This document shows positions 48,950-59,708 of a stretch of DNA of 64,000 nt, in pieces (the stretch's first letter is position 1; every line of letters starts with the position of its first letter). Position numbers and translations under genes: made by a program. The stretch covers positions 628,493 to 692,492 of the forward strand of contig KN832557.1 of the NCBI GenBank assembly GCA_000827205.1, read 5' to 3'. Under the pieces are notes generated by a model, which worked only from the letters and a program-made list of their open reading frames with translations, did not search any database and was not told where the DNA came from. The DNA is from Plicaturopsis crispa FD-325 SS-3 (lineage: Eukaryota > Basidiomycota > Agaricomycetes > Amylocorticiales > Amylocorticiaceae).

Positions 48950-49340
48950 TGGGCGCGACATTGGATTGCAGTACCTACGTGAGTAGTCAATCCCCTGTTA
49001 TCACCGACCAAGGCCTAATTTTCAACGATGCATAGGGCACGCTCACTTGATGATGGTCGTATCCGAGCCTGTGACAGTCCCTTAAGCTATGCGACGGGCG
49101 ATGTACTTAATGCTGCTGCACGCCTCGCACTTCGAACGTGACAGACACCGGCGACCTGCATATAGTGCGTGCGCTCCCCGTCTCGCAGCATACTATATTG
49201 ATTGGAACCGACATCGGGTCAGTCATTCAAATTCCTTCGGCCGCTGCAACAGATCTTTTGAGATTCACCGCCCAAGTTCGGATACGGGGAGCCAAACCCG
49301 AAGAAATAAATGACCCTACCGAGGCGGTCCCACTACTCTA
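48950..49340. pseudogene. Degraded copy C of the unidentified sequence
   Basis: The part 48950-49175 aligns by eye with 46605-46830, sharing CACCGGCGACCTGCA and the block around the GACCAAGG word. The remainder up to 49340 has open plus-strand frames without motifs. It lies immediately right of TCTGA-rich element 2 and about 100 bases before the tRNA gene. Confidence 0.3.
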
Positions 49341-49436
49341 GCATGCACGGTGTCTGACAGCTGTCTGACACTCTTCCCAGAGTGTCCGCAACCCTTTCTT
49401 CTTCCTCATAAAGCATATTTATCGTGAGTTCTTTCA

Positions 49437-49530
49437 TCGGGTATGGTGTAACGGCTAACATTGCCGCCTCTCATACGAGTTCGTTTCAAGCGTTTCGCGG
49501 CAGCTCGGGGTTCGATTCCCCGTACCCGAA
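49437..49530 (+). tRNA. tRNA-Glu (anticodon CTC) with 22-nt intron
   Basis: The acceptor stem TCGGGTA (49437-49443) pairs with TACCCGA (49523-49529). The anticodon stem GCCGC pairs with GCGGC once bases 49474-49495 are removed, leaving loop CTCTCAC with anticodon CTC at 49470-49472. The intron lies after position 37, the standard eukaryotic site. The T arm is CGGGG, TTCGATT, CCCCG, with the usual B-box sequence GGTTCGATTCC. The D arm begins GTGTAACGGCTAACAT, as in other Glu tRNAs. Its splicing would need a tRNA endonuclease and the Trl1 ligase encoded at 27.9-30.5 kb. Confidence 0.93.
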
Positions 49531-49979
49531 TACCTTTTGCTCCTGGCCCTTTGGACCAAGTCTCCACGACGAAATAGAGCAAAATGCGAGCTTTTGAGGC
49601 GAAACGGGAGGAGGAGGACCTAGGATTCCTAGGCTAGGAATGAATGTAAATTCATGTCGTCGACTTGCCGGCGGCAACTTTTTGGTAGTAATAATTTTAT
49701 TTCCTTTGCTCAATATATGTAGAGTACAGTGCAAGACGAGCAACGAGCTCTTGATTTTACTAGACGGGGCGCTCGAGCATGTATCCGGGGTATATTATTG
49801 CGGGGAGGAGACAAAAAGTTCGCGAAATTGGAATTGTCGCGAATGCTCAAGGAACGACTCTGCGAAATCCCGGTGAGGCATATCATGTAGCCGTGGATCC
49901 CGTGTGTCCAGGTGCCGTGCCACAAATAATACATCGGAGACGTTCTGTTCAGCACGAATATTCATTCAAGCACTTGCTA

Positions 49980-50990
49980 CAAAACATACATGATAGGTGG
50001 TCGTCTCGCTGACGGAAATAATGATCTCAGATTCGCGCAGCCTCCTAAATCGCGCCAGGGCAACGTTCGGGAAGGACGCAGATAAAGTTGCACGACTTAC
50101 AGGATTGAAGACGATCACGACTAGCATTGAATCGACGAGAACATCCACGTTATCGAGGAAGCTGCCATGATCGGTATCCCTGGCCCAGGCGTCAACGAGC
50201 ATGCATATGTGAAGGCCAGAAGCAAGGCGGATGTTGTCTACCGGGCCTGATCTTCACTTTCATCATAGGATCCCATTCGAGAGCGAAGTGCGTCAGATGT
50301 GGAAGAATTCGTCGAGGAGCTCCAAGTGCGAGGCAAGCAGGAACAACATGGTCGAAAATTCGAGGCGGTCCAGAGATGATGGCTGCTTAGTATCGCCAGG
50401 CGCAAAGAGAAGTTTCTTGACACTCGAAGAGCAGGATGACATAGACAGAAGTTCCGAGGAGAAAAACGTGGACTTGATACATTGATGCGAGCAACGGCGG
50501 TTTCAGGTGGGTAGTCGAGGTTCGATATCCTGGAGTTGTAAGAACTGCATACATAGTATACTGACGCTCACCTTCGTGACTATACAGAACCAGCCCTATC
50601 CTGCCTCCGTGCGAGGGTACTTCACATCCGCGATCATAGAATACTGCTGCAGAGAGTAGAACGTACTACTTACCGTTGCCGAACGCGATGCCATGGCGAT
50701 GAGCATGTCATGTCGATGCCATGGCGATGAGCATGTCATGTCGCCGCGTTTGGCCTGGGCGGCGAGCTCGAATACGATGCTTTCAGGGGTTTCAAGCCAT
50801 GCCCTAGCCTGTGTCTTGGGAGGTACTTGAAAAAGTTTGCAGGCGTTTGCAAGGCGTTTGGACGTTGACGGAAAATATAAGAGATGCAAAGTGGCGCTAG
50901 TCGCGATCAGGTCCCAGGATGATCGGCGCACCAAAATTGGTGCTTCTTTTGCTTCCGCGGCCGCGTTGAACTTTGCGCTGTCCCGCTATG
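49980..50990 (-). other. Unresolved minus-strand coding-like region
   Basis: Two stretches look coding on the minus strand. One (50110-50202) reads VDAWARDTDHGSFLDNVDVL then LVVIVFNP, followed by a GTAAGT donor. The other (about 50680-50990) reads KFNAAAEAKEAPILVRRSSW then ACKLFQVPPKTQARAWLETP and FELAAQAKRGDMTC. I cannot join them into one gene or name the family. The second stretch contains a 28-bp tandem duplication. It could be a decaying gene. Confidence 0.35.
50686..50741. repeat. Perfect 28-bp tandem duplication
   Basis: The unit beginning CGATGCCATGGCGATGAGCA occurs twice back to back with no mismatch (50686-50713 and 50714-50741). The length is not a multiple of three, so it would shift any minus-strand frame that runs through it. 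Confidence 0.9.
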
Positions 50991-51769
50991 GTCAGTAAGT
51001 AAGATGCAAAGTACTTACCTACTTCACAGTGTTCTTGCGTCCTAGCGTTCAAATCTTCTCAGTGACTTCAGTTCTCCCGGGAAAAACAGGACGCGAAGCA
51101 AATTGGCGTAGGCTCGCCAACTCCCCGCCTCACCTTGCTGGGAAGGTTCGCCGAGGGCTCGCGCTCCTCTGCGCAACCCGAATAGTTGTGCACTATCCGA
51201 AGCCGTGTCCTGCTACGAGAAACACATCATCAGTGGCAGGAGCGAGTGGTAAGGACAGGCGCATCTCGACTCTTGGCACTTACAAGAGTCCCATCGTGAT
51301 CTACTTCGGCCAGCCGCACTCAGCGTGCTGTACGATGATTTCAGAATCGCCGATTAGGTATGAAATCCATTCAAACGGTGAATATAAAGCATCTGAATTA
51401 TTGGCTTGTACTCACCACGACATTCCAGACATTTTTGTGACCATGCAAACACCGTTGTGCGGCGAAAACGGCGTTTCGCGCTCAAATCGCAGCTGTGAGG
51501 ACAAGCCTATCGCACTAGACGCTATGGTTTGAAAGACGAAAAATTGTGGACAGTGGAACAATGGGCGCCGTTTTCGCGTCGGACTTTGATCTATCTGGGA
51601 CAATGAGCCACTCGTTCCAAGCGGGGCCACCCTATAAAGCGCCTCCCTTTCCTTCAACCACTTTCATGTCTTTTGGCCTTGTTCACCTCGTCTCCCCTTG
51701 AACGCGCCGCAAAAGTCACCACCCAGGAGCTTGCTTTCTCTGTCTGAGTTCCTTCGCCGGTCCAACGCA
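50991..51769. other. Upstream region of the 51.8 kb gene
   Basis: Open frames here are short and without motifs. The last part holds a TATA box and a pyrimidine-rich leader (CTCCCTTTCC) typical of fungal promoters. Confidence 0.45.
51633..51638 (+). promoter_or_regulatory. TATA element of the repeat-bearing uncharacterised gene
   Basis: Reads TATAAAGCGCC, about 130 bases before the ATG at 51770. The paralogue at 17.2-18.5 kb has the same TATAAAGCG core. A CT-rich tract follows. Confidence 0.55.
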
Positions 51770-53634
51770 ATGGCTCCCGTTCGCACAACGTCCCCGACTC
51801 CCGATGTCGTCATGTACAAGGGCGAGCAAAGGTCCCCAACCAAGCTCCAGCTCCGTGTTCCTCTGGATTCCACTATTCGCGGGTACTGCACGGAGATGTT
51901 GCAGACTGGCCGCGCGATCGCCAACCCCCGCCTCATCCGCGCTGGGGCCACCGAGGTGGTCGACAATCTGGTGACTTGGATGGTAGAGTCAGCTGCCTTT
52001 ATTGAGGGCACTCGACGAGCCCACGACAACGACGAAGAAACAATGGCCACGATTCTAGACATGTACAATCCCGACAACTATGTCTTCGACTTGGCGAAGC
52101 GACTTTATAACGGCGCTCTCATGAATAGTCCTCATACCCGTAGCACCGCTCAGCTCCTGCATGACATCATTGGCGAGCTTCACTGGCGTCCTAACGGTGC
52201 AGCTGTTGGTAATATGCTGAAGGAACAAGTGATGAAGCTTGTCGGTGAAGCATTCTACGAAGTCTGGCTCTTGGTATGGCTCTACTTAATCTCAGCCACT
52301 CTCCTTTTACTCATTCTTTCTCTGCGACATCTTTTAGGACGACCCTTTCGAACTCGAAACCTATAACGGCATCGGCGTGTTCGCAAAATCCTCGATGGAC
52401 CTGCAGCTCGCCATCAACGTCGCTGCACTCATTGCAGACCTCGCCGCCGTGGGGATCATGAGTGCCGACACCTTTTGCACCTTCATACTCCGGTTCGTTG
52501 CTCATCACTTGAGCTCTGAGGACCTCGAGCAGGCGCGCGCGCCGGCCATTTGCTGCCGCGCCCTGTTCGTCATGCTTGTCAAGGGGGGCGCGCTTTTGTC
52601 CGCGAAGGATCTGTTTGGACTGCGGATGTGTGTCCAGTGGCGGCTGGTCAACATGGGCGAGGGAGATACGCACGCAATGACGGCGCGGTGGCTCCATGTG
52701 CGTTCTGTGCTATTTTCTTTTTTCTCACTATCAACTAACAACCGTGTCTATTCTACAGGAAATTGACTCTATCACCTACCACCTAGCACGGTCCTTGCAC
52801 TACCGTGGACAGACTCAGACTCATGCCCGCTTCGCTCGATCCGTCTGGAGCCGCGCCCTCGACGAGCGCGAGGGTGCTTTGACAGGTATCCTGGGCTACG
52901 ACGACGACGCCGCTCTGCCTTGGGACACTGAGGACGTCTCGGGGATTGAAGCCGATGCTGTAGTGGTCGGCGTAGGTCCCGTGACGGTGCCCCCGGCGCG
53001 CAGTTCGACGGGTACCCCACCGTGGATGATCTCTCCCGAAGCTGATGAACTGCCGTCGCCCCACTTCTCTGTCGACTCCCCCAGTCCGTCGATGAACGTG
53101 TCCCCGGCGTACGTTTCGATGGGCCCCTCACCGTACATGATCTCTCCCGAGGCTGATGAGCTACCATCCCCCCACTTCTCTGTCGACTCCCCCAGTCACG
53201 CAATGAGGGTGTTCCCGGCGCACCGTTCGACAGGCCCTTCGCCGTACATGATCTCTCCCGAAGCTGATGAAGTACCGTCGCCCCACTTCTCTGTCGACTC
53301 CGCCAGTCCGTCAATGAGGGTGTCCCCGGCGCACCGTTGGGCAGGCCTCTCGCCGTACATGATCTCTCCAGAGGCTGATGAGCTTCCTTCCCCCCACTTC
53401 TCTGGCGACTCCGGCAGTCCGCCACCTCGCTTCGATGAGCGTAGCCTCTCCTCGGACGACTTCGCCATGTCCTCTGGCACGGACTCGGGGAACGCCTCAT
53501 CGGAGGACGACGACTCGGACTCGGACTTCGTGTGGACGAAGAACAGATGGATGGAAGACAGGAGGCGTGCGCAGACTGTGATCATCAGCGCCTTCCAAAC
53601 CGTGATGGACATGAAGAATGCAGGTGAAATCTGA
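51770..53634 (+). CDS. Uncharacterised helical protein with 37-residue tandem repeats
   Basis: Function unknown; 579 residues in three exons (51770-52273, 52338-52697, 52759-53634), all introns in phase 0. It starts MAPVRTTSPTPDVVMYKGEQ. The N-terminal helical part includes NLVTWMVESAAFIEGTRRAH and STAQLLHDIIGELHW. Exon 2 opens DDPFELETYNGIGVFAKSSM and has INVAALIADLAAVGIM and CRALFVMLVKGG. Exon 3 begins EIDSITYHLARSLHYRG. The same features in the same order occur in the gene at 17195-18483, so they are paralogues. Only this copy carries about four repeats of YMISPEADELPSPHFSVDSP plus a variable part, and an acidic stretch (EDDDSDSDFVW) near the C-terminus. The repeats look disordered and Ser/Pro-rich, suitable for phosphorylation or binding. 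No nuclear, secretion or membrane signal is evident. Confidence 0.8.
52990..53421 (+). repeat. In-frame 111-bp tandem repeat, about four units
   Basis: Successive ATGATCTCTCC words lie at 53026, 53137, 53248 and 53359, exactly 111 bases apart, so each unit encodes 37 residues. The core MISPEADELPSPHFS is nearly invariant, while the second half varies. Because 111 is divisible by three, gain or loss of units keeps the frame. Confidence 0.92.
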
Positions 53635-54034
53635 AGGGACGAAGAAAGGTAATCAAATGTATAGTGTACCACTACAATTTTCTGCCATTTGTATGATTCG
53701 GGAGTCGCGTTTGGTACGGCTGATTGTACATAGGGTCTCCGCGCTCACTTGTGTATGCAACGTGGTTTTGTTACACTCGTCAGTAAATGCCAAACGAAGG
53801 ACTAAACGTGAAAGACATAGGCAGCACTTTGCAACTTCGGACTTCATACGTTTGGCTCTCAAACAATCAGATGTAGTCAGATACGATGTCAAGTGCTTAA
53901 GCGCTTAATCCTAAAGCTTAGTTCTCCGCGTATGCCCGACTCATCCAAAGCCTTTTTATGCTGAGAAGGGAGGAGACCACCCACAAACGGTGCAATTACT
54001 GAGATGTATCCATTATCTAGCTAACTAAATACTC
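53635..54034. other. Convergent 3' intergenic region
   Basis: About 400 AT-rich bases between the stops of the repeat-bearing gene (plus strand) and the DEAD-box helicase (minus strand). No gene is supported; frames seen are short and AT-driven. Confidence 0.5.
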
Positions 54035-56190
54035 TTATGCGCGAATCGGACGCGGGGCGCTCGCACTTCCACCGGCACGCGGGTGCCGCGTACTGACTTT
54101 CGGCGTCGAGTCAATGTTAATCCCCGGAACGCCCTTGAGCCCCATCTTGCCGATGACCATCTTGTGCACAGGCGGTGGCAGCCCAGCGTCGGCGCCCTCG
54201 CTGACGTAGCGTAGTTCATTCGCCGCGAACTTGTTGGCAGCCTGGACAAGCGCCGTGGGAGACCAACCTAGGGGTCTGCAGAAGGCCTTGTAGTAGCCGA
54301 GCCAGGCCTGCAAAAGAGATGCGTCAGAACGAGGCTGTCGATGATAAAGAGAGCGGTGCACACCCCGTAAGCTTTAGTCTTAACGTCGTTAGCAACCTGA
54401 GCAAGTGCGTCGGCAATGATCTTGCGCGAAGGGTTGAGATCAGGGCCTAGGATGGTGGCGTGGTCGGGAAGTTCCTGTAGTGGTTGGTCGACGATACCCT
54501 TCTGCTTGAGTAGTGGGGCTTCATGGGGTGCTACAACTAAGAGGCCATGTCCCTCTTTACCAGCACGAGCAGTCCGGCCCAGCCTGTGGATGTCTGAGAA
54601 ATCAAAGATAAGTAGGTGCTGGAAATACCACAACACGTCGAGCAGAGGACTTACACTGCGCAGGCTCGGATGGGAATCCGACTTGTACGACGGCGGAAAC
54701 ATCGTCGTAATGCATGCCGCGGGCAACAACATCACTGGAGAAGAGAATAGCTCCATTGGCCTCTGCAAACGATTTGCTTGCCTTGTCTCGCTGCGGCTGG
54801 CTCATACGCGAGTGGATCTGCAGGACAGGGACGGGCAATGCAGGCGACACCGCACTGAACTAATGTGAGACACATGCTGTCAGTAGAGATAGACGGAGCT
54901 AAGAGTCTATTCGACTGACCGTGTCATATAGGAGACGTGCAGCGTTGGCCGTAACGCAGAAAACGATAATCTTGGTGGTTTTGGGCGCCTCGGCAAGGCG
55001 GTCAGAGATGTACTTGTGGAGGAAGGGATATGTGTCGCCGGTGGGGGTGTAAATGTATTCCTGCTTGACATGCGCGTGCGTGGACTGGTCAGAGTCATTG
55101 ACGGTAGAGATGAACTGGTAGGATGGCAGCAGTGCAGTCGAAGCCATCTGATACGTAGTTCACGAGTAAGTAAACACGCAAGGAGGAGGACAGTAGAGAC
55201 ATACCGCAGCGACATTGTCGGGAACAGTGGCAGAGAATAACAGAGTTTGTCTGCGAGTAAATATTTGAGGTGTGTTGACACATCAGTCACAACTTTCATA
55301 CCTGGGCTGGTATTGACGGTCAGGAAGACAATCGAGGAGACCCATCACATCCTTGGCGAATCCTTTGTCCAATAGCCTGTCCGCCTCGTCCAGAACGACG
55401 GTCGTCACATTCGTAAGCATGGGGACAAGTCCTGAGTTTTTGGCATGGTCGCTGAACCGTCCAGGAGTCTGTCATGCACAGCGTTAAATCAACTTGCAAT
55501 GGTAGCTAATCCAGATACTCACAGCTATCAAAATATCACAGCGGCTCTGTGCCAATGCACGCTGCTCTTTGGCAATTTTCTCTCCGCCAACAACGCATTG
55601 TACGCCGATGTCGGTATTGCGTGTGAGGATGAGCGCCTCCTCATATATTTGACGCGCAAGCTCCCGAGTAGGCGAGACTACCAGGGCAGATATCTTCCCC
55701 TTCTCACGCTTAGATCCGAGGATACGCTGGATCGTAGGGATGAGGAAGGCGAGGGTTTTTCCAGTACCGGTCTTGGCCCGAGCAAATCTAGGACTATTTA
55801 GCAAAAAGTAAGTACAAGCAGGACCGTGGTCGAGACGTACATGTCTTGACCAGATAAGGCGGGGAAGAGTGTTGTTGCCTGCACTTCGGTCATATACTCG
55901 TATTCTATGTTTGCCTTGATAGAAGGCAATAGCTTCTTCTGGTCTACTAAGTCCTGGAACTTGACATCCGAGTGAGCAGTCGTCGATGCATCGCGAGAAG
56001 TGGCAGGGATAGCTGTGGCTAGGCCGGTAGCCGGTGTACGATTGACCGCCTGACCGTTGCTGGGTCCACGGCGGGGTTGGCGGTGGCGAGGGGGACGTGG
56101 GGCAGACATAAGGGTGGTGTAGGTAGCGGATGCGGTGGGTGGCGTGAGGAGCCTCGGGTGTCGTAGAGCTGCGAGCGAGCGAGAGAGCAT
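54035..56190 (-). CDS. MSS116: Mitochondrial-type DEAD-box RNA helicase (MSS116 / CYT-19 family)
   Basis: ATP-dependent RNA chaperone, probably mitochondrial, helping group I/II intron splicing and translation. The ATG at 56190 gives MLSRSLAALRHPRLLTPPTA, a basic, hydroxylated N-terminus suited to mitochondrial import. Helicase motifs in order are MTEVQATTLFPALSGQD (Q motif), ARAKTGTGKTLAFLIPTIQ, VSPTRELARQIYEEA, VVLDEADRLLDKGF, TLLFSATVP, IIVFCVTANAARLLYD, LFSSDVVARGMHYDDV and IHRLGRTARAG. After the core, the extension LGYYKAFCRPLGWSP is a hallmark of the Mss116-type C-terminal region. The protein ends in a basic Ser/Arg-rich tail (HPRAGGSASAPRPIRA). Several short introns are present. The subfamily is chosen from the extension and N-terminus, so it is less certain than the DEAD-box call. 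Confidence 0.9.
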
Positions 56191-56608
56191 ATGCGATGCG
56201 TCTAGTGAATATATCCGTAGTCTAGGGAGTCTAGTTATTACGAGTGGGTTATATGTATCTACATATCGTGTCAGCTTGGACGCGTCGATTGACGAGGTAC
56301 AGCAAACTCACCGTTGTAGCTCTAGCGTACAGTTTCTCAGCAAACGAATGCTTTTCCTTTGGACACGATACTATGTGCCGAAGACTTTATGAAGGTTTTG
56401 GCTGGACAACGTACTTGTACGTGGTCGTCGTGGTTGTCTTGAAGACTTTGGCGACGCGCGCCATTGCACTTTTCAGCGAAAATAAACGTGTACGTAAACA
56501 AGTCCCCGGGGCCTCTCTTGCCATTTCTCTCCAGTTCGTTGAACGCGTTCGCTATATATCGATGACCGTGCTATGATTATACATTGCTGAACTCTGCTAC
56601 TACCGGCG
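56191..56608. promoter_or_regulatory. Divergent promoter between the DEAD-box helicase and Kelch genes
   Basis: A 418-base spacer between opposite start codons. A TATATA sequence at 56553-56558 lies about 50 bases before the Kelch gene ATG and may be its TATA box. Open frames in the spacer show no motifs. Confidence 0.5.
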
Positions 56609-59482
56609 ATGGCCAAGAAGAAAGCGTCAGGCTCGCAGGCTGTTTCTCAGTCGAAATCAGCCGCTAAAGCTGCCAAAAAGGCCAAAGCTGCACAGAAAGT
56701 AGAAAAACGCGAGAAGAAAAAGGTCTCTAAGAACAAGGACAATGATGAGGACGATGACGATGATCTGGAAGGCATTTTGGATAAGGTGAGATATCGATTC
56801 TCTGAAGAAACTGGTGATCTCAGAGAATTGAAATCAGTAGATGCGAAGGGAATGGGAAGAGGCCCATACCGTTACAGAAGAATTGGTAGAGGGACCACCC
56901 AGCAGACGTGCAAACGCGGCCCTGACTGCTTGCCCGAATGGAAACCATTTGTGGTGTATAGGCGGTGAATTTTTCAGTGACGATGGCAAAGCGGTATGTC
57001 AACCAGCCTACAAGTCTCCGAAAAACAGTCTCCTGGTTCATTAATTACCGATAGTATTTTTACAATGACGTTTTTAGATATACGCCTGAGAAGGTGAGCT
57101 ATCAACCCACGAATATCTGCCGCAGTAGGAGAGCCAATGATGACTTTCCAAGGATGAATGGCGAAAATTTGTGTCCAAGACTTGCCCGGGTCCTCGCTCA
57201 GCGCACAGCGTCGTAGCGTCGCCTGCAAGCGGCGGAAAACTCTTTCTTTTCGGTGAGCTGATTCCACTCCTTTTCTGTACCGTATCTGACACTGTGTATG
57301 TCAGGTGGAGAATTCTCGTCTTTGCACCAAAACACATTTCATCACTATCGCGATTTCTGGTGCTTCGACATTCCATCCCACAGCTGGGACCGCATAGACA
57401 CCAAGGTGCGACCCACAGCACGGTCAGGACATCGGTAAACGCGATGATCCTTTAGCTTCACTCCGAAACTCACTACAAACGAGTGTAGCATGGCTATGTG
57501 GAAGCATTTTGTCGTTCTGTTCGGCGGATTCTACGACCCCGGCATCATCAGTACGTTGCGGCGACTTTGTCAATAATCACAACAACTTAGTTGGATGTAG
57601 CGAAATACCTCAACGATCTCTGGCTGTTTGACACGCAAGAATACAAATGGAGGCAAATTGATTTCAAAGATGCCGACCGCAAACCATCGTGAGACGCATT
57701 AATGTCTTTTGCTCGCCGTAAATTCTCAAAGACTTGCCAGTCCACGCAGCGGGTTCTCCTTCCTTCCTACCGCGGATGGCATACTCTTACACGGTCAGTC
57801 CCTTCTTGACCCAATTGCGTATCTCTCTGACATTATACAGGCGGTTACTGCAAGGAATACACCAAAGGCAAGCGTCCTGTGGGTGTAATGCTAGAGGATA
57901 CTTGGTTCCTCAAGTCAGTCTTTGCCCATTTCTCTTCATGAGCATTAAGAACGAATCGTTCGACATCATAGGATGTCTTTGAACACTGCGACCGATGCGA
58001 AACCATCTGCAGAGCCGCTCTCCCTCAAGTGGGAGCTTCGTAAGAAGCGCACTACTGCCTACGCACCGTCCCTGAGGTCAGGGTGCACGATGACGTTGTG
58101 GCCAGCGAAGAATATGGGAATTCTTTTCGGCGGCGTGACGGATGACGATAGGGATGAAGAGACACTTGAGAGCGTGTTCTGGAACGACCTGTGAGTTAGA
58201 TCCTTGTTATGGCATCTTGTGCTAAGTTAGATAATCATTGCAGCTACGGATACCAGCTAACGGGGAATGGGAAATGGGTCTCCATGACCCTCAAACGTCC
58301 GAAGCAGAAAGGCGGAGGTGCAAAACGGAAAAAAGGGCCTATCCCCGTCGCGTATGACCCGAAAGCCCAGGACGAAGAACGCTCTGAATCCGACGATAGC
58401 GGTTTGGATGAGCCTAGCGGTACTCGGGTATGCAAAACACCTGGATAAACATCTACCTCGCCATTCGTTGCTAAGAAAAATCATTAGCAGGCTTCGCACG
58501 TCAAAGCACTGCCAGATCCCGAAATCGATCCCGATGATCCTTCTTTGACTGTTCCCCTTACTAGATACAATGCCATGCTTGCAGTCCTCCGCAATACACT
58601 CTATATGTAAGAGACATTACTTCCTTTCCCTGATGCCGAATACCACTGATCAACCATATAGATATGGCGGAATTTACGAGCGAGGCTCTCGCGAATACAC
58701 GCTTGACGATTTCTACTCGCTCCAGCTTGACAAATTGGACCGATATGTATGCCTCAAGCAGAGTGGTGTTGTCATCGCGGATGGAGAAGAAAGCAGCAGC
58801 GATGAGGATGACGACGATGACGACGACGAAGATGAAGAGGATGAGGAGCAAGACGAGGATGAGACCATCATTGGCGATGAAAACCTTCCGGTCAAAGACG
58901 AGCCCGTGGCAGACAATCCCGATGAAGTGGTCGAACCTATTGAACAAACCCAAGCTGAGAAGGTGCAACTTACACATCCAGACTATGCAGAGGTTGATTT
59001 TATTGACGTCTTTCACTGCCCAGGACATTCTGCGCTCACAAGCTACAGCTTTTATGGGCGTCGCGAAGGATGCTACACGATCCCCTGAGGACGTAGTGAG
59101 TACACCATTGCCTGGGGAGACCCTTGCACTTTTCTATGCACGATCCCGTAAGTTGGCGTCCTCCTCTAGCTAGCAGGCCGATCATCATCTGTCCTCCGTA
59201 GGCGAATATTGGGCTCAAAAAGCTCATGTCACGAGCGACAATCGCGGGAAGGAGCTGCGACGGGACGGCTTCACGCTCGCGCAGGAACGTTACGGTAAGT
59301 CGACCAGGATATCTCGTGCGGTGACATCCTTATTCATTCTTCACGGTGTAGAGATATACAAGCCGGTGCTGATGGAGGTGGAAAAGATCCTGGCCGAAGC
59401 TGGATTGGACGAAGAAGAGATGAGGAAAGGGTCAGCGGCTGCTGGTGCTGGCGTTGCTGGACAGAGTCGAAATCGCCGCTAG
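56609..59482 (+). CDS. Kelch-repeat beta-propeller protein, KLHDC4/Kel3-like
   Basis: Orthologue of the KLHDC4 (yeast Kel3) group; molecular role poorly known. It begins MAKKKASGSQAVSQSKSAAK, a lysine-rich, disordered start with an acidic run (DNDEDDDDD) typical of this family. Kelch blades follow, each in its own exon or two: PPSRRANAALTACPNGNHLW then CIGGEFF, PGPRSAHSVVASPASGGKLF then LFGGEF, HFVVLFGGFYDPG with YLNDLWLFD, and LHGGYCKEYTKGKRPVGVML with EDTWFLK. A later blade has MTLWPAKNMGILFGGVTDDD. The C-terminal part holds YGGIYERGSREYTLDDFYSL and a long acidic stretch (58800-58860), as in the family. It ends GQSRNRR at 59482. At least ten introns; some blade junctions are inferred. Confidence 0.88.
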
Positions 59483-59708
59483 GATATTGTAAATTTGCTC
59501 ATCTTTTTTGACCGGGACACTTCTATCAGATCAGATCCAGAGTCCTTGTCGACTACAGTCTATGTGCTTGTTGAAACTCTGAAAGTTTGGACCGTACAGT
59601 CCGCGGTGTAGTCCAGGATCCTACACATACCCTTTGCATTACGTAACCGCTGCTTTAGTATAGCACCCTCGATCGTGCGTTTCATTCTGCTCGTTGTTTC
59701 AGAATGTC

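Noticed and set aside
58713-58916. Poly-serine antisense frame opposite the Kelch gene
   Set aside because: It is a shadow of the Asp/Glu-rich stretch on the sense strand.
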